Shown here piece by piece: positions 14,935 through 22,999 of a DNA stretch of 28,919 nucleotides (the first letter of the stretch is position 1; each line of letters begins with the position of its first letter). The position numbers were made by a program, and so were the translations under genes. The notes below the pieces were generated by a model. That model made no database searches. It was not told the DNA's origin and saw only the letters and a program-made list of their open reading frames with translations. Source of the stretch: Candidatus Pelagibacter sp. (GTDB lineage: Bacteria > Pseudomonadota > Alphaproteobacteria > Pelagibacterales > Pelagibacteraceae). Location of the stretch: NCBI GenBank assembly GCA_028099475.1, contig JAOHHF010000010.1:1-28919 (forward strand). The letters run 5' to 3'.

Positions 14935-15996
14935 GTGAGAAAATATTTTTTATTAATTTTTTTTCTTTTTTTTTCTTCAGTAAGTTATTCTGATGATTAT
15001 TCTTTAACCAAAGTTACAAAATTAGATGAACCTTGGGGTTCCGCATTTATTAGCAATGATGAAATAATTGTAACTGAGAAAGATGGAAAAATAAAAATAG
15101 TTAATATTAATTCAGAAAATACTTTTGAAGTTAAACATAACTTAAATTTTTTAAATGTTGGACAAGGTGGATTATTAGATATTATTTACCAAGACAATTA
15201 TCTTTGGGTTTCGTATTCTGAAGATAGAGGTAATGGAAAAACAAGTACTTCAATTGCAAAGGCATCATTAAATAAAAAGGAATTAAAATTTAAAAATATA
15301 TTTCAAGCAAACCCTCCTATAGACTCAGGCTATCATTTTGGCTCTAGGTTAGCGATTAAAGGTAAATATCTTTATGCATCCGCTGGTGAGAGAGGAATGG
15401 GAATGATTGCACAAGATCCTACAAAACATCCTGGAAGTATTATAAGAATTCATACAGATGGTAGTATTCCAAAAGATAATCCAAAGTTTGAGGGAAAATC
15501 TGATTGGTTACCGGAAATTTATCAAATAGGTGTTAGAAACCCACAGGGATTAACATTATCTCCCTATGATAAAAAAATTTATTTAAGCAACCACGGAGCA
15601 AGAGGTGGCGATTGGTTTGGCGTAGCAAAAAAAGGTGAAAACTATGGTTGGAAGATATTAGGATGGGGCGGGAAGAGCTATTCAGGTACTAAAATTGGAC
15701 CAAAATGGAAACCTGGCTTTACTAAAGCTATTCAGTACTGGGTGCCCTCAATTGCTACAAGCGCAATAACCATTTACAAAGGTAAAGAATTCAGTGAATG
15801 GAATGGACATGCTTTAATCACTTCACTAAGAGATCAATCCTTAAGAAAATTAGTATTTAACGACTTATCAAATATTAAAGAAGATATCATTTTTAAAAAT
15901 AAAATTGGCAGAATAAGAGATATACAAGTACATCCAAATAATGGAAAAATTTACTTTTTAGGAGAAGCAGCTTTATGGCTAATGGAAAAAAATTAA
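14935..15996 (+). CDS. PQQ-dependent aldose sugar dehydrogenase-like protein, periplasmic
   Basis: The 353-residue product belongs to the soluble glucose/sorbosone dehydrogenase family, periplasmic six-bladed beta-propellers that oxidise aldoses with PQQ. It has a signal peptide (RKYFLLIFFLFFSSVSYS), then LDEPWGSAFI, YHFGSRLAI with the expected catalytic His, SIIRIHTDGSIPKDNP, VRNPQGLTLSP and SNHGARGGDWFG. I chose GTG at 14935, 2 nt after the SDR stop, because it gives a clean signal peptide; the frame extends upstream, but inside the SDR gene. No PQQ synthesis genes are in the window, so the cofactor source is unknown. Confidence 0.92.
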   Translation: MRKYFLLIFFLFFSSVSYSDDYSLTKVTKLDEPWGSAFISNDEIIVTEKDGKIKIVNINSENTFEVKHNLNFLNVGQGGLLDIIYQDNYLWVSYSEDRGNGKTSTSIAKASLNKKELKFKNIFQANPPIDSGYHFGSRLAIKGKYLYASAGERGMGMIAQDPTKHPGSIIRIHTDGSIPKDNPKFEGKSDWLPEIYQIGVRNPQGLTLSPYDKKIYLSNHGARGGDWFGVAKKGENYGWKILGWGGKSYSGTKIGPKWKPGFTKAIQYWVPSIATSAITIYKGKEFSEWNGHALITSLRDQSLRKLVFNDLSNIKEDIIFKNKIGRIRDIQVHPNNGKIYFLGEAALWLMEKN

Positions 15997-15999
15997 CTT

Positions 16000-16140
16000 A
16001 TGAAAAAATTAATATCTTTTCTATTAATCATTCTTTTTTTTAATGTTGAGCTAATTGCATGGAAAAACGACCTTATCATCATTTGCCAGATGGAACCTTT
16101 AGGAATCCTGAAGGGTCTCCAGTTAGAGCAAATGATGTAA
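16000..16140 (+). pseudogene. Signal-peptide-coding 5' segment in a different frame from the MBL-fold gene
   Basis: An ATG 3 nt after the sugar dehydrogenase stop opens a 46-codon frame whose first 21 residues, MKKLISFLLIILFFNVELIA, look like a signal peptide. After W-K-N-D the frame turns into unrelated sequence and stops at 16138-16140. The MBL reading frame begins in another frame at 16059. One added base, for instance in the five-A run at 16063-16067, would join them as ...ELIAWKKRPYHHLPDG. So the two parts were probably one gene. Confidence 0.6.
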
Positions 16141-17042
16141 AATTTTCCTATAGAACATTTATTAAAGAAAAAAAGAAAATTGATATTACTGTTCCAAAAG
16201 ATCATGTCATCGATAAGAAAATTGTTAAAGAAAATTTAGAGAAATTTAAAGATGATGATTATATAGCTTGGATAGGGCATGCTACATTCTTAATTAAATT
16301 AGGTGAAACAACGATTATTACAGATCCAGTTTTTTCAAAAAATGCAGGGCCTTTAATATTTGGTCCAAAAAGATATATTGAGCCAGCTATTCAATTAAAA
16401 GAAATTCCAAAAACAGATGTATTTCTGCTTACACACAATCATTATGATCACCAAGATATGTCAACTATTAGAGGATTTCCTTATAAAGATGCAAAGGTTT
16501 TGCTTCCTCTTAAACTTGGTAAATATTTCAAAAGATACAAAGATGTTAACGAAATGGACTGGTATGATGAAATACAAATTAATAATGATTTAAAGATTAC
16601 ATTCTTACCTGCAGTCCATTGGTCAAAAAGAAGTCTGACTGATGCTAACAAAACTTTATGGGGTAATTTTTTAATTGAATATAAAAATAAAAAAATATTT
16701 TTTGCATGTGATACTGGATACGGAAATATTTATAAAGAACTTGGGAAAAAATACGGTCCAATCGATATTACAATGATTAATATTGGAGCATATGATTTTA
16801 GACCGATGTTTGACAAATCTATTTATCACACTACTCCTGAAGAGGCCCTTAATGTTGCGCAAGATTTAAAAAGTAAAAAAGTATTGGGTATGCACTGGGG
16901 AACTTTTGTTTTATCTCTTGAGCCTATAATGCAACCTCCTATTCGATTTAAAGAAAATGCTGAAAAATTTGGTTTTAAAAAAGAAGACGCAATAACTTTT
17001 AAAATTGGAGAAATTAACTCTATAAAAAAAATATTAGATTAA
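16059..17042 (+). CDS. Metallo-beta-lactamase-fold hydrolase (UlaG/NAPE-PLD-like), probably frameshifted at its 5' end
   Basis: The 327-residue frame carries a full MBL-fold metal site: AWIGHATFLIKLGETTIITD, then LLTHNHYDHQDM (the HxHxDH motif), LPAVHWSKRS, FACDTGYG and GMHWGTF. The N-terminal HHLPDGTFRNPEGSP is typical of UlaG/NAPE-PLD-like lipoprotein or periplasmic hydrolases. The substrate is unknown. ATG at 16059 can start a protein, but it would lack the signal peptide encoded just upstream in another frame, so protein location and even expression depend on whether the one-base shift is real. It converges with the SHOCT gene. Confidence 0.88.
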   Translation: MEKRPYHHLPDGTFRNPEGSPVRANDVKFSYRTFIKEKKKIDITVPKDHVIDKKIVKENLEKFKDDDYIAWIGHATFLIKLGETTIITDPVFSKNAGPLIFGPKRYIEPAIQLKEIPKTDVFLLTHNHYDHQDMSTIRGFPYKDAKVLLPLKLGKYFKRYKDVNEMDWYDEIQINNDLKITFLPAVHWSKRSLTDANKTLWGNFLIEYKNKKIFFACDTGYGNIYKELGKKYGPIDITMINIGAYDFRPMFDKSIYHTTPEEALNVAQDLKSKKVLGMHWGTFVLSLEPIMQPPIRFKENAEKFGFKKEDAITFKIGEINSIKKILD

Positions 17043-17044
17043 AA

Positions 17045-17305
17045 TTAGTTATCTAATAATTTTTTTTTTGCCTTTTCAAATTCTTCTTGGGTAAGCACAC
17101 CACTTTGGAGCAATTCATTTAGCTTTGTGATTTCATTACTAAGATTGTCGCTATTTGGTTGCCGATCTATTTGTTGCTCTTCTTCAGGTTTTTCAGGTCT
17201 ATTCTCAACTTTAGCTTTAAAACCTTTCATAATGGCCGTTCCACCTAAATAAAAAACGAACCCAAGAATTGGAATAGCTAAACCAAAAAAAATTATTTTT
17301 TCCAT
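17045..17305 (-). CDS. Small SHOCT-domain membrane protein
   Basis: The 86-residue product has one N-terminal membrane helix (about residues 3-25), a charged linker rich in Glu, Pro and Gln, and a C-terminal SHOCT-like motif: EITKLNELLQSGVLTQEEFE followed by KAKKKLLDN (about residues 58-86). SHOCT motifs are short helical pairs thought to mediate oligomerisation; function is unknown. It follows the 67-residue membrane protein by 3 nt, so both are likely expressed together. Confidence 0.82.
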   Translation of the reverse strand: MEKIIFFGLAIPILGFVFYLGGTAIMKGFKAKVENRPEKPEEEQQIDRQPNSDNLSNEITKLNELLQSGVLTQEEFEKAKKKLLDN

Positions 17306-17308
17306 AAG

Positions 17309-17512
17309 TTAATCTTCATCCTCATCACGCCAGCCTTTTTGGTACATTAAATAACCAGCTAAAATTACAGAAAAAGTTCCAGCTATCATACCAAAGTCAA
17401 AACCAACTTGTTTACCATATAAATACCAACCTAACTGAGTTGCTCCAATTGGAACTGCAGTGAGCAAAACCATTATTATTCCAATTCGATATTCATACGG
17501 AGGTTTTTTCAT
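17309..17512 (-). CDS. Small two-helix membrane protein, unrecognised
   Basis: A 67-residue product with two hydrophobic helices (about residues 9-30 and 38-57), a positively charged N-terminus (MKKPPYEYR) and an acidic end (WRDEDED). I do not recognise the family. The clear topology signals, normal local codon use and 3-nt spacing to the SHOCT gene support a real gene. Confidence 0.72.
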   Translation of the reverse strand: MKKPPYEYRIGIIMVLLTAVPIGATQLGWYLYGKQVGFDFGMIAGTFSVILAGYLMYQKGWRDEDED

Positions 17513-17530
17513 TTAAAAACTCTATCAAAT

Positions 17531-17577
17531 AAAAAAAGAAATTAATGAAGTTTTATCAATTTGAGACAATAAAACTT
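17531..17577 (-). terminator. Possible terminator after folD
   Basis: On the minus strand, downstream of folD, a perfect 9-bp but AT-rich stem (arms 17577-17569 and 17556-17548, 12-nt loop) is followed about 10 nt later by a run of seven T (17537-17531). The stem is weak, and the 81-nt spacer may also hold the promoter of the next gene. Confidence 0.35.
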
Positions 17578-17593
17578 ACTAATGAAAAAGTGT

Positions 17594-18439
17594 TTATTTT
17601 TGTGATCTTTTAAAACACTCAACAGTATTTTTTAATAAACATGCTATTGTCATTGGTCCTACTCCGCCGGGAACTGGTGTTAATGCTTTAGCAACTTTAG
17701 AAACTTCATCAAATGCAACATCTCCTACTATGCCGTTTTCTGTTTTATTAATTCCAACATCAATTACAATAGCATCTTTTTTAACCCAATCACCTCTAAC
17801 AAGTTCTGGAATACCTACTGCTGCAACTATAATATCTGCTTCTAAGCATTCTGCTTTTAAATCTTTTGTTCTTGAATGTGTAATTGTTACTGTACAGTTT
17901 TCTTTAAGAAGAAGCTGTGTCATTGGTTTTCCATTTAAATTAGATCTTCCAACTACAACTGCTTTTTTACCACTTAAATTTGGTTCAATCTTTTTAATCA
18001 TTAAATAACACCCAAGTGGAGTGCAAGGCACAGAGCTTTCGTATCCTGATGACAAATTTCCCACATTCATTGGATGAAAACCATCTACATCTTTTGAGGG
18101 CGTGATTGTTTCAATAACTTTTTGTTTATCAATATGTTTTGGTAATGGAAGTTGAACTAAAATTCCCGAAACAGTTTCATCATTATTTAATTCTTCAATT
18201 TTTTCTAATACAGTTTTTTCTTCGACAGAGTCTGGGTATCTAATTACTTCAGATTTCAAACCTACTTCGTTGGCAGATTTTTCTTTATTACGAACATAAA
18301 TTTGACTTGGAGCCATATCTCCAATTAAAATTACGGTTAAACCTGGGACTTTATTGTATTTAGTTTTTAGCTCAGCTACTTCTTGTTTTAGTTCTTCTCT
18401 TAGTTCTGCTGCAGCTTTTTTACCATCTATTAATATCAT
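17594..18439 (-). CDS. folD: Bifunctional methylenetetrahydrofolate dehydrogenase/cyclohydrolase
   Basis: FolD converts 5,10-methylene-THF to 10-formyl-THF through two steps in the cytoplasm. The 281-residue product shows YVRNK with Tyr48 and the catalytic Lys52, GILVQLPLPKHID, KDVDGFHPMN, the nucleotide-binding VVGRSNLNGKPM and the C-terminal LTPVPGGVGPMTIACLL. It is normal in length and seems fully functional. AAGGAAA just before the ATG is a clear ribosome binding site. It follows yggT by 9 nt and probably belongs to the hemC-hemD-mscS-yggT-folD run. Confidence 0.98.
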   Translation of the reverse strand: MILIDGKKAAAELREELKQEVAELKTKYNKVPGLTVILIGDMAPSQIYVRNKEKSANEVGLKSEVIRYPDSVEEKTVLEKIEELNNDETVSGILVQLPLPKHIDKQKVIETITPSKDVDGFHPMNVGNLSSGYESSVPCTPLGCYLMIKKIEPNLSGKKAVVVGRSNLNGKPMTQLLLKENCTVTITHSRTKDLKAECLEADIIVAAVGIPELVRGDWVKKDAIVIDVGINKTENGIVGDVAFDEVSKVAKALTPVPGGVGPMTIACLLKNTVECFKRSQK

Positions 18440-18448
18440 TTAATTTCC

Positions 18449-18739
18449 TTAAAAAATCATTGGTGCAATGTACAGCTTCATACACATTTCGATAAACCAA
18501 ATCAATAGTAGAAGAATAATTGGTGATATATCTAATGATCCAAGATTAGGTAAAAAGCCTCTAATTCGTTTTAATATTGGGTCGGTTAACCTATAAGACA
18601 ATTCTAAAATTGAATAAACAAGTCTATTTTGAGTATTTAATATATTAAAAGCAATCAACCAACTTATCAAAACATTTGCTATGACCACGTAGGAGTAAAG
18701 TTTTAAAATTTGTAAAACTAGATAAAAAATTGCTATCAT
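18449..18739 (-). CDS. YggT family membrane protein
   Basis: The 96-residue product has two hydrophobic regions flanking the YggT motif: ANVLISWLIAFN, then SYRLTDPILKRIRGFLPNLG and SLDISPIILLLLIWF. YggT proteins are small integral membrane proteins with proposed roles in osmotic tolerance or division; their molecular role is not settled. The start overlaps the end of the MscS-type channel gene by 4 nt, an interesting pairing as both are linked to osmotic stress in other bacteria. Confidence 0.94.
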   Translation of the reverse strand: MIAIFYLVLQILKLYSYVVIANVLISWLIAFNILNTQNRLVYSILELSYRLTDPILKRIRGFLPNLGSLDISPIILLLLIWFIEMCMKLYIAPMIF

Positions 18740-19821
18740 TTCTTTTCGATATAAATCGATTGACTTGGAAAAGCAAAAGAAGCTCCATTTTTTTCAACAA
18801 TTTGTTTTATTTCAATTGCTAATCTCTCCTTAACTTCAAGAGAGTTGCTCCAACTATTAGAGTCTGTAAAACATCTTACCAATATATCAATTGAACTATC
18901 TGAAAATTTTTCAATTCTAACCGCAACACCTGCTGATTTATCAAAATCGTTACTGTTATTTATATAATTTTCTATTTCTTCTCTTACTTTTTTAAGCTGT
19001 TCAATAGTTGAGTCGTATTGAAGAGTAATTATCCATCTTATTCTCCAATTAGAAGTTTCACTAACATTTACAACTGCATTTTCAGCAAACTGAAAATTGG
19101 GAATGATTGCAAGTGATTTATCAAATTTTCTAACTGAAGTAGATCTAAATCCAATATTTTCAACTGTACCTTCAATAATTCCTTCAACTAGAATCCAATC
19201 TCCAATTTTAAATCTTTTTTCAACTAACACCAAAATTCCTGAAATTAAATTCTTAAATAAATCTTGAGCACCCAATGCAACCGCTACACCAAACAATCCA
19301 AGTCCAGCAATAATTGGACCAATTTTTATTCCCCATAACTCTAAAACGGCTGCTAACCCTAATATAAAAATTAAAATTTTTAGAGATTTAATAATCCATC
19401 CAATTAATTCTCTAGTTAAGAGCTTATCTAATCCACTTAAAATATAAGATATAGGTTCAATGATTTGATGAATTACCCAAAAAATTAAAATAGTGATTAA
19501 AGTTCTATTAATAGTATCTACAACCTCTCGGCCTTCACTTGAAAAAGTCATGTAATAACTTGCAATAAAAAAACCAAGAACAATTGGTAAAAACCTTGCG
19601 GGTCCAACTAAAGCATGAACAAAAGTATCATCTAATTTATTGGTTGTTCTTTTAGAGATTATTTCTAATTTTTTTATAATGAGTTTGCTAATTAATCCTC
19701 TAAAAACTAAGAAAATAAAAAATATTCCAATACCAATTAATATTTGAAAAATATCAACGCCAAGAATTCCTTGCTTCCAGACTGAAGAAAATATGTTAGA
19801 AAAATTATTTATTATTTCCAT
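18736..19821 (-). CDS. Small-conductance mechanosensitive channel (MscS family)
   Basis: A 361-residue MscS-type channel that would open under membrane tension to release solutes. It has four hydrophobic helices in the N-terminal half, then the pore-lining helix and Yqjk-like beta domain: GPIIAGLGLFGVAVALGAQD, LFKNLISGILVLVEKRFKIGD and RSTSVRKFDKSLAIIPN. The glycine/alanine packing of the pore helix is intact. Length is between E. coli MscS (286) and larger homologues. It overlaps yggT and follows hemD by 2 nt. Confidence 0.95.
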   Translation of the reverse strand: MEIINNFSNIFSSVWKQGILGVDIFQILIGIGIFFIFLVFRGLISKLIIKKLEIISKRTTNKLDDTFVHALVGPARFLPIVLGFFIASYYMTFSSEGREVVDTINRTLITILIFWVIHQIIEPISYILSGLDKLLTRELIGWIIKSLKILIFILGLAAVLELWGIKIGPIIAGLGLFGVAVALGAQDLFKNLISGILVLVEKRFKIGDWILVEGIIEGTVENIGFRSTSVRKFDKSLAIIPNFQFAENAVVNVSETSNWRIRWIITLQYDSTIEQLKKVREEIENYINNSNDFDKSAGVAVRIEKFSDSSIDILVRCFTDSNSWSNSLEVKERLAIEIKQIVEKNGASFAFPSQSIYIEKK

Positions 19822-19823
19822 AG

Positions 19824-20522
19824 CTAAATTTTATATAACAAAAACTCTTCTTCTCCAGGATTAAAAAGAAATATCTTCTTCCATTTAATTTCATTCAATA
19901 TGGATGAGGTTTTTTCACCAATACACATCAAATTTGTATTCATCCAAAGGCTTTCTGATTGATTAATCTTTATAAAATTTAAGAAACTTGAAGCACTATT
20001 TTGAGAATAAATATAAACCATGTCTGGTATCTGTAACATTAATTCTCTAACGAAATTATCATCAAATTTTTGATTATAAACAGTTCTATAATTAACTATT
20101 CTCTTAACGCTATAACCTTCATTTATTAATTGTCGATCTAAGTCAACTGAGATGGTCTCTCCACTTATATAAATTAGTTGTCCATCTTTTTGATCAAAGT
20201 TTTGTAAAATTAACTCTTTTAAATTCCCAACATTTCCCTCTGCAGCTATTACGTTTTGAAAGCCAGCACTTCTTGCTTTTTTTTCAGTAGCACTTCCCAC
20301 ACAAAAACATAAATGATTTTTATCAATATTTTTATGATCTAGATATTTGACAGCATTTGCACTTGTAAAGATAATCCCTTTATAATCTGAAAAATTAATC
20401 CACTCATAATCTATCTTTTCTATATTCAATAATGGGAGATGAGAAACTTGATGTCCTAAAGATTTAAATTTTATAATCATTTCAGAACAATCTTCTAAAG
20501 GTCTAGTTAATAAAATATGCAT
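19824..20522 (-). CDS. hemD: Uroporphyrinogen-III synthase
   Basis: HemD closes and inverts ring D of hydroxymethylbilane to give uroporphyrinogen III. The family is poorly conserved, but the 232-residue product starts with the typical HILLTRPLEDCSEM and has GIIFTSANAVKYL, CVGSATEKKARSAGF, LIYISGE and VYIYSQNSASSFLNF in the expected order. Its place 1 nt after hemC is further support. It is slightly short relative to many homologues (about 240-260). Confidence 0.93.
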   Translation of the reverse strand: MHILLTRPLEDCSEMIIKFKSLGHQVSHLPLLNIEKIDYEWINFSDYKGIIFTSANAVKYLDHKNIDKNHLCFCVGSATEKKARSAGFQNVIAAEGNVGNLKELILQNFDQKDGQLIYISGETISVDLDRQLINEGYSVKRIVNYRTVYNQKFDDNFVRELMLQIPDMVYIYSQNSASSFLNFIKINQSESLWMNTNLMCIGEKTSSILNEIKWKKIFLFNPGEEEFLLYKI

Positions 20523-20523
20523 A

Positions 20524-21441
20524 TTATCTTTTATAGGAGTTATTTGATTTTGTTTTTAATATTTGACCCATATCTTTACCAAGTTCTTTTGCATTATCAA
20601 TTTTTGAAGATTTTTTTTCATAAAATCTCTGTGTACCATCTAAAGAAAAAAGCTCTGCTTCTAAAATAATTTCATCACCTTCAATAATAGAATGAGCCCC
20701 CACAGCTGTTTCACAATCACCTTCTAAAACTTTAAGAACATTTCTTTCAGCATGGGCTCTTTGGAATGTTTCTTGGTCATTAATTTTATCTAAAACTGAA
20801 ATAACTTCTTCATCATCATTTCGACATTGAAGAGAAATTATTCCTTGTCCAGCGCTTGGAATGATTTCTTCAGTTGAAAACACTTCAGTAATTTTATCTT
20901 CTATTGATAAAGATTGAATTCCTGCATAAGATAATATTATTGCATCATACAAACCCTCATTAAGTTTTTTAATTCTTGTATCAACATTTCCTCTAATTAG
21001 CTTACAGTTAACATCTGATCTAATTTGTTTAATTTGAAATTCTCTTCTATAAGATGATGTTCCAATTACTGAATCAGATTTTAATTCTTTGAGTTTCTTT
21101 TTATCTTTAGTTATTAAAATTTCTCTCGGATCGTTTCTTTTTAAAAAAGTATTCGTTCTTAAACCATCAGTTTCAATCGCTGGCATGTCCTTTAATGCAT
21201 GAACTGCTATATCAATTTTTTTATCTTGAAGTTCTTTTTCTATATTTGTTGAAAATAAACCTTTTCCACCTACTTCTGATAATCTTATATCTTGAACCTG
21301 ATCTCCTTTTGTAGTTATTTCTTTAATTACCACATCGTCTTCATTTAAATTTGTATTTTGAATAATCTTATTTTTAGCATTTTGAGCATAGATTAATGCT
21401 AACTTGCTACCTCTAGATCCAATGGTAAATTTTCTCTGCAT
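20524..21441 (-). CDS. hemC: Porphobilinogen deaminase (hydroxymethylbilane synthase)
   Basis: HemC joins four porphobilinogen units into hydroxymethylbilane, using a dipyrromethane cofactor bound to a cysteine. The 305-residue product has TIGSRGSKLALIYA at the N-terminus, VGGKGLFSTNIEKEL, AVHALKDMPA with the catalytic Asp, RGNVDTRIKKL, and LEGDCETAVGAHS with the cofactor-binding Cys. Length is normal. It heads a minus-strand run with hemD and is divergent from tsaD across a 56-nt spacer that must hold both promoters. Confidence 0.98.
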   Translation of the reverse strand: MQRKFTIGSRGSKLALIYAQNAKNKIIQNTNLNEDDVVIKEITTKGDQVQDIRLSEVGGKGLFSTNIEKELQDKKIDIAVHALKDMPAIETDGLRTNTFLKRNDPREILITKDKKKLKELKSDSVIGTSSYRREFQIKQIRSDVNCKLIRGNVDTRIKKLNEGLYDAIILSYAGIQSLSIEDKITEVFSTEEIIPSAGQGIISLQCRNDDEEVISVLDKINDQETFQRAHAERNVLKVLEGDCETAVGAHSIIEGDEIILEAELFSLDGTQRFYEKKSSKIDNAKELGKDMGQILKTKSNNSYKR

Positions 21442-21497
21442 AAATAAATATATTTCTTACTTGTATTGAGATTGTACAATTAATAAAAACTATTTGA

Positions 21498-22571
21498 ATG
21501 AGTAAAAAACCCTTAATTCTTGGAATTGAATCTAGCTGTGATGAAACAGCAGCTTCTATTATTACTGAAAATGAGCAAGAAATACCGCTAGTTTTATCCA
21601 ATATTGTTTCAAGCCAAGTTGATGTCCACAAAGAATTTGGAGGAGTTGTTCCTGAATTGGCAGCAAGAACTCACATGGAAAAAATTGACTGGATTGTTCA
21701 AAAAGCAATTGATGATAGTGGAAGAAAGATCGAAGAAATTGATGCAGTAGCATCAACTGCTGGTCCTGGATTAATAGTATGTTTGTCTGTTGGTCTAAGT
21801 TTTGGAAAAGCATTTGCCTCTGCTTTAAACAAACCTTTCATTGCTGTTAATCATTTAGAAGGTCATGCTCTAAGCCCAAAACTAAATTCAAAACTAAATT
21901 ATCCATATTTGCTTTTATTAATTTCAGGTGGGCACTCTCAATATCTAAATGTTCAAGGGTTAGGAAAATATAAAAGATTAGGAACAACAATTGATGATGC
22001 ATTAGGTGAAGCGTTTGATAAGACTGCAAAACTTTTAGGAGTTGAATTTCCAGGTGGGCCTCAAATAGAAATATTAGCAGAAAAAGGTGATCCTAATAAA
22101 TATGATTTACCAAAACCAATTTTCAATAAGGGGGGATGTAACTTATCTTTTGCAGGACTTAAAACGGCAATTTTAAAAATAACAAAAAATATTAAAACAG
22201 ATCAGGAAAAATTTGATCTTGCTGCTTCTTTTCAAAAAACAGTTGAGCAAATTTTATATAAAAAAACTAAGATTGCATTTGCTGAATTTGAAAAACAAAA
22301 CAATGTAGAGAAAAAAATATTTGTAGTTGCTGGAGGAGTAGCGGCTAATAAAAAAATAAGGTCTATGTTAGTTAATTTATGTGATGAAGAAAATTATCAA
22401 AGTATGTTTCCACCAATTGAATTTTGTGGAGACAATGCTGCAATGATTGCTATGGTCGGTTTAGAGAAGTTTAAATTAAGACAATTTGATAATTTGGATC
22501 ATCCAGCAAAACCAAGATGGCCTTTAGATGAAAATGCTGTTTTTCTTAAAGGAGCAGGAGTACAATTATAA
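21498..22571 (+). CDS. tsaD: tRNA N6-adenosine threonylcarbamoyltransferase
   Basis: TsaD transfers the threonylcarbamoyl group to A37 of ANN-decoding tRNAs, with TsaB and TsaE. The 357-residue product has LGIESSCDETAAS at the N-terminus, FGGVVPELAARTH, the metal-binding AVNHLEGH (His119 and His123), LLLISGGHSQ, DDALGEAFDKTAKLLG and FCGDNAAMIA. All are standard for the Kae1/TsaD family. The next gene starts at its last stop base (TAATG), so translation is probably coupled. Confidence 0.98.
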   Translation: MSKKPLILGIESSCDETAASIITENEQEIPLVLSNIVSSQVDVHKEFGGVVPELAARTHMEKIDWIVQKAIDDSGRKIEEIDAVASTAGPGLIVCLSVGLSFGKAFASALNKPFIAVNHLEGHALSPKLNSKLNYPYLLLLISGGHSQYLNVQGLGKYKRLGTTIDDALGEAFDKTAKLLGVEFPGGPQIEILAEKGDPNKYDLPKPIFNKGGCNLSFAGLKTAILKITKNIKTDQEKFDLAASFQKTVEQILYKKTKIAFAEFEKQNNVEKKIFVVAGGVAANKKIRSMLVNLCDEENYQSMFPPIEFCGDNAAMIAMVGLEKFKLRQFDNLDHPAKPRWPLDENAVFLKGAGVQL

Positions 22572-22984
22572 TGAAATATTGGTTAATGAAATCAGAGCCT
22601 GATGTATGGTCTATAGATCAACAAAAAAAAGTTGGAGCAAAAGGTGCGCCTTGGGATGGCGTTAGGAATTATCAAGCGGCAAAAAATTTAAAGAGTATGA
22701 AAAAAGGTGATCTTTGTTTTTTTTATCATTCAAATATTGGAAAAGAGATTGTTGGTATTGTCGAGGTTATTAAAGAGTCTTACATTGATAAAACTGATAA
22801 AAGCGGCCGCTTTGTTGCTGTTACTGTAAAATTTAAAAATAAACTTTCAAAACCCATAACTTTGGAAAACATTAAAAAAAATAAAGATTTAAGCCATTTA
22901 ACATTGATTAAACAAAGTAGACTATCCGTGATGCCGATTGACTATAAGAGCTGGAAAATTATAAATAATATGAGTAAAGTCTAA
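22571..22984 (+). CDS. EVE-domain protein (PUA-like superfamily)
   Basis: The 137-residue product is an EVE-domain protein, a PUA-like fold often thought to bind modified bases in DNA or RNA. Features are MKYWLMKSEPDVWSI at the start, WDGVRNYQAAKNLKSMKKGD, FFYHSNIGKEIVGIVEV and a terminal LTLIKQSRLSVMPI. It covers the single domain at full length. Its start is coupled to the tsaD stop. Both act or may act on nucleic acids, but this adjacency does not prove a joint pathway. Confidence 0.95.
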   Translation: MKYWLMKSEPDVWSIDQQKKVGAKGAPWDGVRNYQAAKNLKSMKKGDLCFFYHSNIGKEIVGIVEVIKESYIDKTDKSGRFVAVTVKFKNKLSKPITLENIKKNKDLSHLTLIKQSRLSVMPIDYKSWKIINNMSKV

Positions 22985-22999
22985 AAAAATAATTTTATC

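Noticed and set aside
18500..18760. YggT gene next to an MscS gene as a new osmotic-stress system
   Set aside because: Both are common housekeeping genes in proteobacteria and sit in a dense run with hem genes and folD; adjacency alone is not enough.
21562..21813. Minus-strand ORFs opposite tsaD (also 21413-21631 and 21847-22029)
   Set aside because: tsaD is unmistakable on the plus strand; the antisense frames are Leu/Gln/His-rich shadows with no domain.
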